A stretch of 34,700 nucleotides of DNA, from the NCBI GenBank assembly GCA_030835745.1, contig JAUROA010000049.1, positions 1 through 34,700 of the forward strand. The letters run 5' to 3'. Below the pieces are notes generated by a model. The model was not told the DNA's origin and did no database searches. It worked only from the letters and a program-made list of their open reading frames with translations. Source of the stretch: Alphaproteobacteria bacterium. Its GTDB lineage: Bacteria; Pseudomonadota; Alphaproteobacteria; Rickettsiales; UBA1997. Position numbers and translations under genes: made by a program. Positions 17,502 through 26,865 of the stretch are shown here, piece by piece. How positions within the stretch are numbered: the first letter of the stretch is position 1; each line of letters starts with the position of its first letter.

Positions 17502-17993
17502 ATGCCTAGCTTAGATATAGTTTCAAAAATTGACTTACAAGAAGTTGATAATGCTGTTAATTCAGTACTTAGAGAATTAACTAATCGTTATGATTTTAAA
17601 GGTGCAAAATTTACTATTGAACTTAAAAAATCTGAAAATCTTATTGAAATTAATGCTCCAGATGAATATAAATTAAAAGCAATTCAAGAATCTCTTAAAG
17701 TATATGCTACTAAAAGATCAATAGATGTTAAATCGCTAGAATTTTGCGAGCCGCAAAATGCTTCTAATAATTCATTTCGTCAAGAAGTTAAAATTAAAAA
17801 CGGTATTGACCAGGAATCAGCTAAAAAAATTGTTAAACAAGTTAAAAATTTAAAATTAAAAATCCAAGCCTCAATTCGTGGCGATGAAGTAAGGCTTGAA
17901 GGCAAAAAACGCGATGATTTGCAGCAGGCAATGTCAATTGTTAAAACGCAATCAAGTGATATTGCGCTACAATTTATAAATTTTAGAGATTGA
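17502..17993 (+). CDS. yajQ: YajQ family nucleotide-binding protein
   Basis: 163 aa, standard length for the UPF0234/YajQ family. The N-terminus PSLDIVSKIDLQEVDNAVNS and TNRYDFKGAKFTIEL are diagnostic, as is the closing segment VRLEGKKRDDLQQAMSIVKT. YajQ-type proteins bind nucleotides, and some bind cyclic di-GMP; the ligand here is unknown. It lies 6 bases after metZ and is probably cotranscribed with it, with no known functional link. Confidence 0.95.
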   Translation: MPSLDIVSKIDLQEVDNAVNSVLRELTNRYDFKGAKFTIELKKSENLIEINAPDEYKLKAIQESLKVYATKRSIDVKSLEFCEPQNASNNSFRQEVKIKNGIDQESAKKIVKQVKNLKLKIQASIRGDEVRLEGKKRDDLQQAMSIVKTQSSDIALQFINFRD

Positions 17994-18037
17994 TATTCGA
18001 TATTATTTTTGTGATTTGTTGTGGTTATTATTAAATA

Positions 18038-18066
18038 TTGACATATTTTGCTAAATCTGCTATTAT
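18038..18066 (+). promoter_or_regulatory. Strong promoter of the small membrane orphan
   Basis: Perfect TTGACA (18038-18043), 17-base spacer ending TGC, then TATTAT (18061-18066) and gagaaATATAG. It is an extended -10 promoter with optimal spacing and a 36-base leader to the ATG at 18103. Confidence 0.75.
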
Positions 18067-18102
18067 GAGAAATATAGATTTTATTAATAAATTTAAGTAA
18101 TT

Positions 18103-18525
18103 ATGGCAGGGAGTTCAAAACAACAAGAATTACCACCGCAGACTTATAATGAGCCTAAACCTTCTAGTGCATATAAGGCTCTTACATTTTTAAACGCTTT
18201 GTCATCACTTTTTTTTATTGCTTTTGTAGCTTCTATGATAAAGCTTTCCATTGAAACTGCGTTTAAAGGAAAAAAGGGTTTTGCTCAAGGCGTTGGAGGC
18301 TGTTTAAAATTTGTCGTTGACTTTATGGGTGGTATTTGCGGTGTTTTTGCAGGAACAGATTTGACCCGAGATGATATATTGAAAAAACCTAAAGAAGGAA
18401 ATAATGAATCGTATCAGAATGAATGTGGCAATACAGTTGGATCTTCAGATACACCTTCAGCAAAAATGCATCCAACATCTGCTGCTGGTGCATTAGACAA
18501 TGGTTATGAAGCAGGAAGGGTGTAA
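18103..18525 (+). CDS. Small membrane orphan protein
   Basis: 140 aa, family not recognised. A Pro/Gln-rich hydrophilic start is followed by a membrane segment (about 26-50, ALTFLNALSSLFFIAFVASM) and a second, Gly-rich hydrophobic stretch (about 64-84, VGGCLKFVVDFMGGICGVFAG). The C-terminal 55 residues are polar and end YEAGRV. There is no cleavable Sec signal because about 25 residues precede the first helix. It has a near-perfect promoter of its own and is convergent with the AmgK-like gene, 16 bases away. It may be a membrane-inserted effector or a structural protein; nothing decides. Confidence 0.65.
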   Translation: MAGSSKQQELPPQTYNEPKPSSAYKALTFLNALSSLFFIAFVASMIKLSIETAFKGKKGFAQGVGGCLKFVVDFMGGICGVFAGTDLTRDDILKKPKEGNNESYQNECGNTVGSSDTPSAKMHPTSAAGALDNGYEAGRV

Positions 18526-18541
18526 AAAATTAACTTTTATT

Positions 18542-19525
18542 TTAATTTTTGTTAATGATTTGAAGTATCAAATCTTTTAATTTACCAAAATCATGATCGC
18601 AAGATTCCAGCCTGTTTAATATATATTTTTCAACTCTGGGTAATAATTGCAAATATTGAGGTTTATTATCTCTAATAGCTAGTCTTGCAAAAATGCCGAT
18701 TATTTTAATATTTCTTTGAAGAGAAATAATATTATAATCTTTAATAAATTTACTTTCATCTATATTATTTGATTTAATATAATAATTTAAAATTTTTATT
18801 ACCGTTTGAGGATCGACATCTCTGCGAGCATCTTCAAGTAAAGATAAAATATCGTAAGCATTTGACCCAATTAATGCATCTTGAAAATCAAGTAATCCAA
18901 CATTATTATTGCCGGCAATATTTACAAGCATCAAATTATCTGCATGATAATCTCTTAAAACAATATGTTGACGATTTTGTTGCATCATATCAAATTGTTT
19001 AAACCATAATTTCTTATATAATTGACGCTGCTCTAAAGATATGGTAATATTTTTATAAGGTAAATACCATTCGATAAATAGCATAACTTCCTTAAATAAT
19101 ATAGCATTATTATATTGATTTAATCTTATTTTATTTGGTGAGATTTTAGCAAGTTTTGTTAATTCTTCGCAAGCCATTTGATAAAGTTCTAATTCTCTAT
19201 CAGGATTTTTTTGTAGATATTTTGTAAAGCTAATATCGCCAAAATCTTTTAATAAGATAAAGCCATTCTTTTTGTCAATTGCTATTATTTCCGGGGCAAG
19301 AAAGCCATTTTTAATTAGAAATCTATCAATATTAATGAAGGGCTTAATATCTTCAAATTTGGGTGGGGTATGCATTAAAATTAGACTATTATTTTTAATG
19401 TTAATGCGATAATATGAGCGAAAAGAGGCGTCTCCAGCAATTTTTTTTATTGTAAAATTGTGATAATTATTTTTTTGCAAAAAGCTAATCGCCAGATTTT
19501 TGTCAAGTTCAAAATTTTTATTCAT
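18542..19525 (-). CDS. Phosphotransferase, probable N-acetylmuramate/GlcNAc 1-kinase (AmgK-like)
   Basis: 327 aa of the aminoglycoside-phosphotransferase fold. KKIAGDASFRSYYRI (27-41) is the AmgK-type nucleotide loop. RDYHADNLMLV (191-201) gives catalytic Asp192 and Asn197, and GLLDFQDALIGSNAYDIL gives metal-binding Asp213. AmgK phosphorylates MurNAc at C1 in the MurU-dependent recycling route, which bypasses fosfomycin-sensitive MurA. NagZ in this window acts earlier in the same cell-wall recycling. Alphaproteobacteria often carry tsaE beside or fused to this gene, but not here. It starts one base after the GST stop, so the two form an operon. Confidence 0.8.
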   Translation of the reverse strand: MNKNFELDKNLAISFLQKNNYHNFTIKKIAGDASFRSYYRINIKNNSLILMHTPPKFEDIKPFINIDRFLIKNGFLAPEIIAIDKKNGFILLKDFGDISFTKYLQKNPDRELELYQMACEELTKLAKISPNKIRLNQYNNAILFKEVMLFIEWYLPYKNITISLEQRQLYKKLWFKQFDMMQQNRQHIVLRDYHADNLMLVNIAGNNNVGLLDFQDALIGSNAYDILSLLEDARRDVDPQTVIKILNYYIKSNNIDESKFIKDYNIISLQRNIKIIGIFARLAIRDNKPQYLQLLPRVEKYILNRLESCDHDFGKLKDLILQIINKN

Positions 19526-19526
19526 A

Positions 19527-20204
19527 TTAAAAATCTAAATTACTATACCATTCACATGGTTTAATGTTGCTTAGTCTATCTTCTATGATTGATGAAAATA
19601 ATTTTTGTGATTTTATAATGCTGTACCATTCTTTCATAAGAGGGTAGTGGAGCCAATTAACATCGCCAAAATAATCAAGTAAAGAAATTTGTGCAATAGC
19701 TGAGAAATCTGCAACTGATATTAATTTACCAGCAAGATATTTTCTTTCATCGAGTATTTTTTCAATATATTGAAAATGTTTTTCAGAATTTTGCTTAGCA
19801 ATTCTAATTATTTCAGTGTCAGGAGATCGAGATATTGAAAAATAACGATAAAAAAACCTTTCATTTAAAGTATATTTAAGAACCTCATTGTAAAATTTTT
19901 CATCAAACCATGATTGTAGCCTTCTGGATTCGGCTCTTAATTTAATGTTGTCACCTATAAAATTCCTACCTTCTTGGTGTCGCTCTTCAATATATTCAAT
20001 AATAGCTTTATCGTCGCATATTGCAATTTTTTCTTTATCATCCACTAATATTGGAGTTTTTGATGCAGGATTAATTTCAACAAATTCTCTTCTTCTCTGC
20101 CAGAAATTTTCTTGTATTAAGTCGAATTTTAATTTCTTTGCTGCCAGATGTATTCTTACTTTTCGAGAAAATGGACAAATAGGATGATGATATAATTTAT
20201 ACAT
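19527..20204 (-). CDS. Glutathione S-transferase family protein
   Basis: 225 aa. The thioredoxin-like N-domain starts MYKLYHHPICPFSRKVRIHLAAKKL. The CPFS motif (Cys10, Ser13) is a glutaredoxin/omega-class type active site, suggesting thiol transfer or deglutathionylation more than classical conjugation. KTPILVDDKEKIAICDDKAIIEYIEE (about 49-74) is the cis-Pro and glutathione-binding segment. The all-helical C-domain follows, with LISVADFSAIAQISLLDYF as the usual late helix. It is the first gene of a two-gene minus-strand unit, divergent from polA. Confidence 0.9.
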   Translation of the reverse strand: MYKLYHHPICPFSRKVRIHLAAKKLKFDLIQENFWQRRREFVEINPASKTPILVDDKEKIAICDDKAIIEYIEERHQEGRNFIGDNIKLRAESRRLQSWFDEKFYNEVLKYTLNERFFYRYFSISRSPDTEIIRIAKQNSEKHFQYIEKILDERKYLAGKLISVADFSAIAQISLLDYFGDVNWLHYPLMKEWYSIIKSQKLFSSIIEDRLSNIKPCEWYSNLDF

Positions 20205-20319
20205 TAAATAAGTTAATTAACAAAATAGTAATAAGTTATAATTAAGAATTAACTTTAAAAAACTCAATAATAATATATTTTTAATGATAATTTTAGGTTA
20301 ATTAATTAATATAAGTAAG

Positions 20320-23094
20320 ATGACAAAAAAAATTGCAATAATTGATGGCTATGGTTTTGTTTTTAGGGCATATCACTCGCTTCCACCCCTAACCAACTCT
20401 GCAGGAACTCCAGTTGGAGCAGTTTACGGATTTACCAATATGTTAATTAAGCTTCTTGCTGGTCTTAATGTTACTCACATTGTAATTGCCCTTGATTCAG
20501 GTAGTAAAACATTTCGCAATGATATTTACCCGCAATATAAGGCAAATCGCCCTGAATGTCCTGAGGATTTAAAGCCGCAATTTCCCATAATTAGAGATGC
20601 TGCTGAAGCTCTTAACATTACAGCAATTGATAAAAGTGGATATGAAGCTGACGATATTATCGCCACAATTGCCAAAGAGGCTTATAATCAAAATTATGAA
20701 GTTTTAATTGTTTCATCAGATAAGGATTTAATGCAATTAATTAATGATCGCATTTTTATGTATGATGCAATGAGAAATAAATTTATAAGAGAAAATGAGG
20801 TTAGGGCAAAGTTTTTTGTTCCACCCAGACAAGTACTTGATGTATTATCACTAATTGGCGATGCTTCAGATAATGTTCCAGGAGTTAAGGGGGTTGGCCC
20901 TAAAACTGCTGCTGAATTAATAACAGAATTTAACAATTTGGAAAATCTATTGCTAAATTACGATAAGATTAAACAAGAGAGAAAGAAAAATTTAATAAAA
21001 GATGGCTTGTCAAATGCCAAATTATCTAAAACCCTTATAACTCTTAATGATAATGTTGATATTAATATTAGTTGCAATGATCTAGAAATTAGGCAATTTG
21101 ATCCAATAAAATTAATTAAATTTCTAAGTCAACATGGTTTTCGCTCGCTATTATCAAGAATTGAAAAAGAATTTGATATTAAGTCGTCACAAATTGATGA
21201 TAAATCTGTACCAGACTCTAAAAGGTTGAATAGTAAGGCTGCAAATAATAAGATTAATAAAATTTTAATTAATGATAAAAATCAAATAGATATAATATTA
21301 AATCTGCTAATTGATCAACCATTTATTGCGATTGATTACAGTCATATTAATAATAATATAGAATATATTACTTTTTTAATTACTCATAAGCAGGGTAGCA
21401 ACTTATATTACTTTAAAATTAACTCTTATAATCAGATTGATAGTCAGGATTTATTTGGTCAGACAAATAAAGATGATATTAATGATCAGCTTGGTATTAA
21501 TTTGCTTAAAAAAATAATAGAAGATGATTCTATTGTTAAAATATTCTTTGATTTTAAGAATTTTTATAAATTTGCAGTAACTAATAGAGATATTTCACAG
21601 ATAATCTTCAATAAAAGAAATATTATATTTGACGATATAAATTTAATGAATCATTTGCTGACTTCTTCAGCAAAAAATCAGATCGGCCCTTTAATTGCTT
21701 CAAATTTTGATAATTATGATAATAAATTTCAAAATTTGTTAGAGCTTTTTGATAAAAATAAGGATCTAGAATTACAAAATGAAGAAGATAAGCTAGATTT
21801 TTTGGCATTTAAAAGCCAGTCAATATATAATATATATAATATTTTGAAGTCTCAGATTTTTTCACAAAAACTTAATGAATCATATCATAATATTGAAAAA
21901 CCTCTAATTTTAGCGCTTGCAAGAATGGAAAATTGCGGCGTTAAAATTGATATTGTAGCAATGAAAAATTTATCAGATGAATTTAGTAAAAATATCAATC
22001 AGCTAATAAGTGAAATTCACAATATTTCTGGCTGTGAATTTAACATTGCTTCAACCAAGCAATTATCAGAAGTTTTATTTAATAAAATGCAAATTCCCTC
22101 ATCAAAAAAGTCAAAAAAAACTGGCAACCTCTCAACCAATTCTGCAGTTTTAGAAGAATTATCACATGAGGGCCATGAAATTGCTGATAAAATATTAGAA
22201 TTTAGAAAATTTTCAAAATTAAAAAATACTTATAGCGACGCTTTGCCAAAAGAAATTAACCCTATTACTAACAGAATTCATTCTAATTTTTCGTCAACAT
22301 CTACTATAACTGGAAGATTAAGCTCTAGTAATCCAAATTTGCAAAATATTCCTATTAGAAGCGATGAAGGGAAAAAAATCCGCCAGGCATTCATTGCTAA
22401 TAAGGATAATATTTTAATTTCAGCAGATTATTCGCAAATTGAATTAAGAATGATTGCGCATATGGCAAAAATAGATAGCTTAATTGATGCTTTTAGAAAT
22501 GATAAAGATATTCACAAAATAACTGCTAGCCAGGTATTTGGCGTATCAGAAAATGAAGTTAGTCAAGATATGCGCTCAAAGGCTAAGGCTATAAATTTTG
22601 GTATAATTTATGGAATAAGTGCTTTTGGTTTGGCCAAGCAGTTAAAAATATCAAGAACTCAATCTGGTGACTATATTAAATCTTATTTGGCGGCATATCC
22701 TGGTATTGATAAATATATGCAGCAATCAATTCAATTTGCAAAAAATCATGACTATGTTAAGACAATTTCCAATCGCAAATGTTTTTTAAAAGATATAAAT
22801 AGTAAAAATCCGATCATTAAAGGCGAGTCTGAAAGATTGGCAATTAATGCTCCGATTCAAGGAAGCGCTGCTGATTTAATCAAAAAAGCCATGATAAAGC
22901 TTGATAATTATTTTTATGATAATCAAATTGCAGCTAAAATAATAATGCAAATTCACGATGAGTTAATTATTGAAACTCACCAGCAAAATCAGCAAGAAGT
23001 ATGTAAAATAGTAAAAAACATTATGGAAAATGCTTTTATTCTTGATTTGCCGCTTAAGGTAGATATTAGCTATGCCTTTAATTTGCAAAAATAA
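20320..23094 (+). CDS. polA: DNA polymerase I with a degenerate proofreading domain
   Basis: 924 aa, close to E. coli Pol I (928). The 5'-3' exonuclease (1 to about 290) keeps IIDGYGFVFRAYHSLPPL, VSSDKDLMQL and GDASDNVPGVKGVGPKTAAEL. The polymerase (about 525-924) keeps motif A SADYSQIELRMIAHM (Asp703), motif B RSKAKAINFGIIYGISAFG and motif C MQIHDELIIE (Asp880, Glu881). The central 3'-5' exonuclease (about 315-515) keeps length but loses catalytic acids: Exo I reads FIAIDYSHI (Asp339 kept, Glu replaced by Ser341), Exo II FFDFKNFYKF (Asp replaced by Phe415) and Exo III KSQSIYNIY (Asp replaced by Ser). So it probably does nick translation and repair without proofreading. It is divergent from the GST gene. 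Confidence 0.96.
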   Translation: MTKKIAIIDGYGFVFRAYHSLPPLTNSAGTPVGAVYGFTNMLIKLLAGLNVTHIVIALDSGSKTFRNDIYPQYKANRPECPEDLKPQFPIIRDAAEALNITAIDKSGYEADDIIATIAKEAYNQNYEVLIVSSDKDLMQLINDRIFMYDAMRNKFIRENEVRAKFFVPPRQVLDVLSLIGDASDNVPGVKGVGPKTAAELITEFNNLENLLLNYDKIKQERKKNLIKDGLSNAKLSKTLITLNDNVDINISCNDLEIRQFDPIKLIKFLSQHGFRSLLSRIEKEFDIKSSQIDDKSVPDSKRLNSKAANNKINKILINDKNQIDIILNLLIDQPFIAIDYSHINNNIEYITFLITHKQGSNLYYFKINSYNQIDSQDLFGQTNKDDINDQLGINLLKKIIEDDSIVKIFFDFKNFYKFAVTNRDISQIIFNKRNIIFDDINLMNHLLTSSAKNQIGPLIASNFDNYDNKFQNLLELFDKNKDLELQNEEDKLDFLAFKSQSIYNIYNILKSQIFSQKLNESYHNIEKPLILALARMENCGVKIDIVAMKNLSDEFSKNINQLISEIHNISGCEFNIASTKQLSEVLFNKMQIPSSKKSKKTGNLSTNSAVLEELSHEGHEIADKILEFRKFSKLKNTYSDALPKEINPITNRIHSNFSSTSTITGRLSSSNPNLQNIPIRSDEGKKIRQAFIANKDNILISADYSQIELRMIAHMAKIDSLIDAFRNDKDIHKITASQVFGVSENEVSQDMRSKAKAINFGIIYGISAFGLAKQLKISRTQSGDYIKSYLAAYPGIDKYMQQSIQFAKNHDYVKTISNRKCFLKDINSKNPIIKGESERLAINAPIQGSAADLIKKAMIKLDNYFYDNQIAAKIIMQIHDELIIETHQQNQQEVCKIVKNIMENAFILDLPLKVDISYAFNLQK

Positions 23095-23107
23095 AAATTA
23101 TCAATAT

Positions 23108-23130
23108 TGTCAATATAATCATTATTGACA
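23108..23130. promoter_or_regulatory. Inverted repeat over the sod -35 box
   Basis: TGTCAATA (23108-23115) and TATTGACA (23123-23130) are perfect 8-bp inverted arms 7 bases apart. The right arm contains the TTGACA that fits as the sod -35 box, so a dimeric regulator bound here would block it. It lies just after the polA stop. No T-tract follows, which argues against a terminator. Confidence 0.5.
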
Positions 23131-23152
23131 TCTCAATAAAGTCACGTAAAAT
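23125..23152 (+). promoter_or_regulatory. Candidate sod promoter touching the start codon
   Basis: TTGACA (23125-23130), a 16-base spacer and TAAAAT (23147-23152) score well, but the -10 box ends exactly where the ATG at 23153 begins. RNA from this promoter would start inside the long reading frame and could be translated only from a later start such as ATG 23285. Confidence 0.45.
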
Positions 23153-23878
23153 ATGAATCTATCAAAAAGAATTTTTATTAAAAATGCAGTATTATCATGT
23201 GCATTAATTGCAAGCTCATCTTTGATTGTTAATGCTGTAATAGCTAAAAAAAATTTTGTTAATAACTCTAAAATCAGACAAATTATGCCTTTTGAACTTC
23301 CAAAATTGCCTTATGAAAGAAATGCTCTTGAGCCTTTTATTTCCGAAGAAACCATCAATTATCACTATGGTAAGCATCATCAAGCTTATGTTGATAACTT
23401 AAATAAATTAATTGCTGGTAGCGATTTAGCAGATAAATCTCTTGAAGAAATAATAAAAATCAGTGCTAATGATCCAGCTAAGACAGGAATTTTTAATAAT
23501 GCTGCTCAGATATGGAATCATACTTTTTATTGGAATTCAATGAAGCCAAATGGAGGTGGTAAACCACTTGGAGATGTTTTAGCAAAAATAGAATCTGATT
23601 TTGGTTCTTATGATAATTTTGTAAATGAATTTAAAAATGCAGGAGCAACTCAGTTTGGATCTGGTTGGGCTTGGCTTGTTTTAGAAGATAACAAGCTCAA
23701 AGTTACTAAAACTGCTAATGCTCACACCCCTTTAACAACCAATGCCAAACCTTTAATGACTATGGATGTTTGGGAACATGCTTATTACCTAGATTATCAA
23801 AATGCACGACCAAATTACATTGAAATATTCCTTGAAAAGCTAGTAAATTGGGATTTTGTTGCAAAAAATTTATCATAA
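23153..23878 (+). CDS. sodB: Iron-type superoxide dismutase with an N-terminal export-like extension
   Basis: 241 aa; ordinary SodB is about 193. The catalytic part starts at Met45 ([20 protein letters not shown]) and has metal ligands His71, His123 ([11 protein letters not shown]), Asp205 and His209 ([14 protein letters not shown]). Gln119 before WNH and the ANAHTPLT segment favour the iron type. The first 44 residues read as a signal peptide: SKRIFIK resembles the Tat box S-R-R-x-F-L-K with the first Arg as Lys, followed by a hydrophobic core and A-K. The ATG at 23153 thus predicts an exported form, and ATG 23285 would give a normal cytosolic form. Neither has a clear ribosome site. It is the first gene of a dense operon; hisB follows after 3 bases. 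Confidence 0.9.
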   Translation: MNLSKRIFIKNAVLSCALIASSSLIVNAVIAKKNFVNNSKIRQIMPFELPKLPYERNALEPFISEETINYHYGKHHQAYVDNLNKLIAGSDLADKSLEEIIKISANDPAKTGIFNNAAQIWNHTFYWNSMKPNGGGKPLGDVLAKIESDFGSYDNFVNEFKNAGATQFGSGWAWLVLEDNKLKVTKTANAHTPLTTNAKPLMTMDVWEHAYYLDYQNARPNYIEIFLEKLVNWDFVAKNLS

Positions 23879-23881
23879 AAT

Positions 23882-24469
23882 ATGCGCATTGCTGAAATTA
23901 ACAGAGATACTAAAGAGACCAAAATCAATGTTGCGATCAATCTTGATGGTCAGGCAAAATACCAGATTGATACTGGTATTGGGTTTTTAAATCATATGAT
24001 AGAACAATTATCTCATCATAGTTTGATTGATATCAATCTTAAATGTCAGGGCGATCTTAATATAGATTTTCATCACACTACCGAAGATTGCGGCATTGCA
24101 ATTGGTCAAGCCATTAATAAAGCATTGGGCGACAAAAAGGGAATTAATCGCTTTGGTCATAGCTATGTGCCAATGGATGAAACATTAAGTCGCTGTGTTA
24201 TTGATCTATCTGGCAGGGCATATACTATTTTTAATTGCGAGTTTAAGCGCGATAAAGTTGGCGAAATGGATTGCGAATTATTTAGAGAATTTTTTCACGC
24301 TCTTGCTCAGGCAATTGGCTGCAATCTTCATATTGAAAATCTCTATGGCATTAATAATCATCACATTATTGAATCATGCTTTAAGGCGCTAGCAAGGGCA
24401 CTTAGAGATGCTATTACAATTGATGATCGTAAAAAAAATATTATAAATTCAACTAAAGGCATTCTTTAA
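23882..24469 (+). CDS. hisB: Imidazoleglycerol-phosphate dehydratase
   Basis: 195 aa, monofunctional HisB of normal length; it dehydrates imidazole glycerol phosphate in histidine synthesis. Metal-binding motifs are intact: [14 protein letters not shown] (35-48), [14 protein letters not shown] (62-75), [18 protein letters not shown] (160-177) and the C-terminal STKGIL. Its usual neighbours hisH, hisA and hisF are absent; instead it overlaps nagZ by one base (TAATG). Confidence 0.96.
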   Translation: MRIAEINRDTKETKINVAINLDGQAKYQIDTGIGFLNHMIEQLSHHSLIDINLKCQGDLNIDFHHTTEDCGIAIGQAINKALGDKKGINRFGHSYVPMDETLSRCVIDLSGRAYTIFNCEFKRDKVGEMDCELFREFFHALAQAIGCNLHIENLYGINNHHIIESCFKALARALRDAITIDDRKKNIINSTKGIL

Positions 24470-25425
24470 TGAATCTTTTACAAAAAATTGCCCATAATAA
24501 AAATATCAAAAAACCTGTAATTTATGGAGTTGAGTCATTTGAATTAAATGATAAGGAGAAATATTTTTTTGCAAATTCAGGTCCAGTTGGTTTTATTATT
24601 TTTTCACGCAATATCAAAGATAAAGATCAGCTACTTAAATTAACCAACTCCCTTAAAGAACTAATGCAAAGTGATGTTCTTATTTTAATTGATCAAGAAG
24701 GTGGCAGAGTTTCTCGCCTAAGCCCACCAATATGGCCCAAATATCCCAGTGGTCAATATTTTGGCGATATCTATATTAAAGATAAAGAGCAGGCAAAATC
24801 AGCTATTTATGATAATTTTCAAAAAATATCTGACGACCTTATTCAACTTGGCATAAATGTCAATTGCGCCCCTATTCTTGACATTATAACAACTAATACC
24901 CACAAAGTTATTGGCGATCGTGCATATGGCGATAATTCTGATCAAATTATTGATCTTGCAAAGCAAATATGTAAATCTCTCTTATCAAAAAACATATATC
25001 CTGTTATAAAGCATATTCCAGGACATGGCAGAGCACTGTGTGATAGTCATTTTGAATTACCAGAAATAACGAATGATTATAATACTCTAAAAAATAGCGA
25101 TTTTTTACCATTTAAGGCCTTAAATCAACAAAAATTTGCCATGACTGCTCATATTTTATATAGCAAAATTGATAGTAATTTTTGCGCCACCCATTCATCG
25201 AAAATAATTGATATTATTCGCAATGAAATTAATTTTAAAAATATTTTAATGACAGATGACATATCAATGAAAGCATTAAAAGGAGAAATTGGCGACTCAG
25301 CAATCAAAGCTCTGAATGCTGGGTGCGATTTAATACTTCATTGCAATTCAAATATGACAGAAATGCAACAAATTGATAAAGCGCTACCACTTATCAATGA
25401 CAATTTAAGAATTAAATTTAACTAA
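24469..25425 (+). CDS. nagZ: Beta-N-acetylhexosaminidase
   Basis: 318 aa glycoside hydrolase family 3 enzyme; E. coli NagZ is 341. In the cytosol it removes GlcNAc from anhydromuropeptides during cell-wall recycling. Seen: [12 protein letters not shown] (Asp75), VIGDRAYG (148-154), [20 protein letters not shown] (181-200, with the Asp192/His194 acid-base dyad) and [10 protein letters not shown] (261-270) holding the nucleophile Asp. No signal peptide, as expected. Translation is coupled to hisB by TAATG, and aroC follows after 4 bases. With the AmgK-like kinase it suggests a recycling route via MurNAc 1-phosphate. Confidence 0.95.
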   Translation: MNLLQKIAHNKNIKKPVIYGVESFELNDKEKYFFANSGPVGFIIFSRNIKDKDQLLKLTNSLKELMQSDVLILIDQEGGRVSRLSPPIWPKYPSGQYFGDIYIKDKEQAKSAIYDNFQKISDDLIQLGINVNCAPILDIITTNTHKVIGDRAYGDNSDQIIDLAKQICKSLLSKNIYPVIKHIPGHGRALCDSHFELPEITNDYNTLKNSDFLPFKALNQQKFAMTAHILYSKIDSNFCATHSSKIIDIIRNEINFKNILMTDDISMKALKGEIGDSAIKALNAGCDLILHCNSNMTEMQQIDKALPLINDNLRIKFN

Positions 25426-25429
25426 AATT

Positions 25430-26482
25430 ATGAATAAATTTGGCGAATTATTCTCTTTTACCTCATGGGGTGAAAGCCATGGCAAAGCAATTGGCTGTGT
25501 TATTGATGGCTGCCCCTCATTAATTGACCTATGTGAAGCAGATATTCAAAAATATCTTGATTTGCGTAAACCAGGCCAGTCTAAATTTACAACTCAGCGC
25601 CAAGAATCAGATAAGGTTGAAATTTTATCTGGGGTTTTTGAAGGCAAAACAACGGGCACTCCAATTAGTTTAATTATTTATAATAATGATCAAAAATCTC
25701 ATGATTACCAAGAAATAAAAGATAAATTTCGTCCCTCTCATGCTGATTACACTTATTTCAAAAAATATGGTATTAGAGATTATAGAGGAGGAGGTAGGTC
25801 ATCGGCACGTGAAACAGCAATGAGAGTTGCAGCAGGAGCTGTAGCGCGCAAAATTATTGCGCAACATAATATTGAAATATATGGTTATATTACTCAAATT
25901 GGAGATTTAAAAATTAATCGCCAAAATAATGATCTCAACCAAATTAATAAAAATGACTTTTTTTGCCCTGATTCTTCCATAATAGATGATTTTAGCAATT
26001 ATTTGCTCGATATTCGTAAAAAAGGTGATTCAATTGGTGCAGAAATTGAGATAATTGCCAAAAATGTACCTATTGGCCTTGGGCAGCCAATTTACAATAA
26101 GCTTGATGCCAAATTAGCAATGGCCATGATGTCTATTAATGCAGTTAAAAGTGTTGAAATTGGCATAGGCAAGGAATGTTCTTTACAAAAAGGCTCGAAT
26201 TTAGCAGATGAAATGTGGTTTGAAAATAATAAAGTAAATTTCAGCAATAATAACTCTGGCGGAATTTTAGGCGGTATATCATCTGGTCAAGATATAGTGG
26301 TTAGATTTAGCGTAAAGCCAACTAGCTCAATTTTAGTTGAGCGCAAAACTATTGATATAAATAATAATAATTGCTCAATCATTACTAAAGGAAGACATGA
26401 TCCTTGCGTTGGCATTAGAGCAGTTCCGGTTGGAGAAGCCATGATGGCAAATGTATTAGCTGATTTTATTTTACTAAAATAA
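25430..26482 (+). CDS. aroC: Chorismate synthase
   Basis: 350 aa; it converts EPSP to chorismate, the last shikimate step, using reduced FMN. Motifs: [20 protein letters not shown] at the start, [33 protein letters not shown] in the middle, [25 protein letters not shown] and [25 protein letters not shown] near the end. The length fits the bacterial short type. It overlaps the next ORF by one base (TAATG). A chorismate mutase lies 3 kb downstream on the other strand. No other aro gene is in the window. Confidence 0.97.
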   Translation: MNKFGELFSFTSWGESHGKAIGCVIDGCPSLIDLCEADIQKYLDLRKPGQSKFTTQRQESDKVEILSGVFEGKTTGTPISLIIYNNDQKSHDYQEIKDKFRPSHADYTYFKKYGIRDYRGGGRSSARETAMRVAAGAVARKIIAQHNIEIYGYITQIGDLKINRQNNDLNQINKNDFFCPDSSIIDDFSNYLLDIRKKGDSIGAEIEIIAKNVPIGLGQPIYNKLDAKLAMAMMSINAVKSVEIGIGKECSLQKGSNLADEMWFENNKVNFSNNNSGGILGGISSGQDIVVRFSVKPTSSILVERKTIDINNNNCSIITKGRHDPCVGIRAVPVGEAMMANVLADFILLK

Positions 26483-26865
26483 TGAAAAGATTCGCTATTG
26501 AAAATCAAAATGATATAGATGAATTAGATAAGGAATTACGCAAAGACAAAAATAATAGCGATTTAACGATAATATCTAAAGATGATGATTTATCTGCACA
26601 AATATATCATATCCTTTTAAAAAAACGTAATATAGAGCAATTTAACTTATTAAGACTAGATATAAATATTAACCCATTATCGATAGCGCAAATTTATGAA
26701 AAATTCAAAATCAAACGATTAGAGCTACCAAGAGCCAAAATTAAAGATCTTGAAGATATATGTTTTTATTTAAAGGAAGAGCTTCCTAGAATTGACCCAA
26801 ATGTCACATGCACCCCTTCTGAAATAGAACAATTAGAACTAATACAACAAAAAATTGCACAATAA
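26482..26865 (+). CDS. Unknown 127-aa protein between aroC and recQ
   Basis: Family not recognised. The reading frame is fixed by two couplings: its ATG overlaps the aroC stop (TAATG), and its last 11 bases overlap the recQ start. It is soluble, acidic and Lys-rich. A first half reads ENQNDIDELDKEL and LTIISKDDDLSAQIYHILLKKR (a possible alpha/beta piece). The second half reads YEKFKIKRLELPRAKIKDLEDICFYLKEE and ends QLELIQQKIAQ, which looks helical. There is no cysteine cluster or known motif beyond a single Cys pair (92 and 111). It could be a small accessory factor. Confidence 0.7.
   Translation: MKRFAIENQNDIDELDKELRKDKNNSDLTIISKDDDLSAQIYHILLKKRNIEQFNLLRLDININPLSIAQIYEKFKIKRLELPRAKIKDLEDICFYLKEELPRIDPNVTCTPSEIEQLELIQQKIAQ

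Noticed and set aside
23153..23220. Lipoprotein signal in SOD (VLSC, Cys16)
   Set aside because: The hydrophobic core continues well past the Cys, so it does not fit a lipobox; a Tat- or Sec-like signal fits better.
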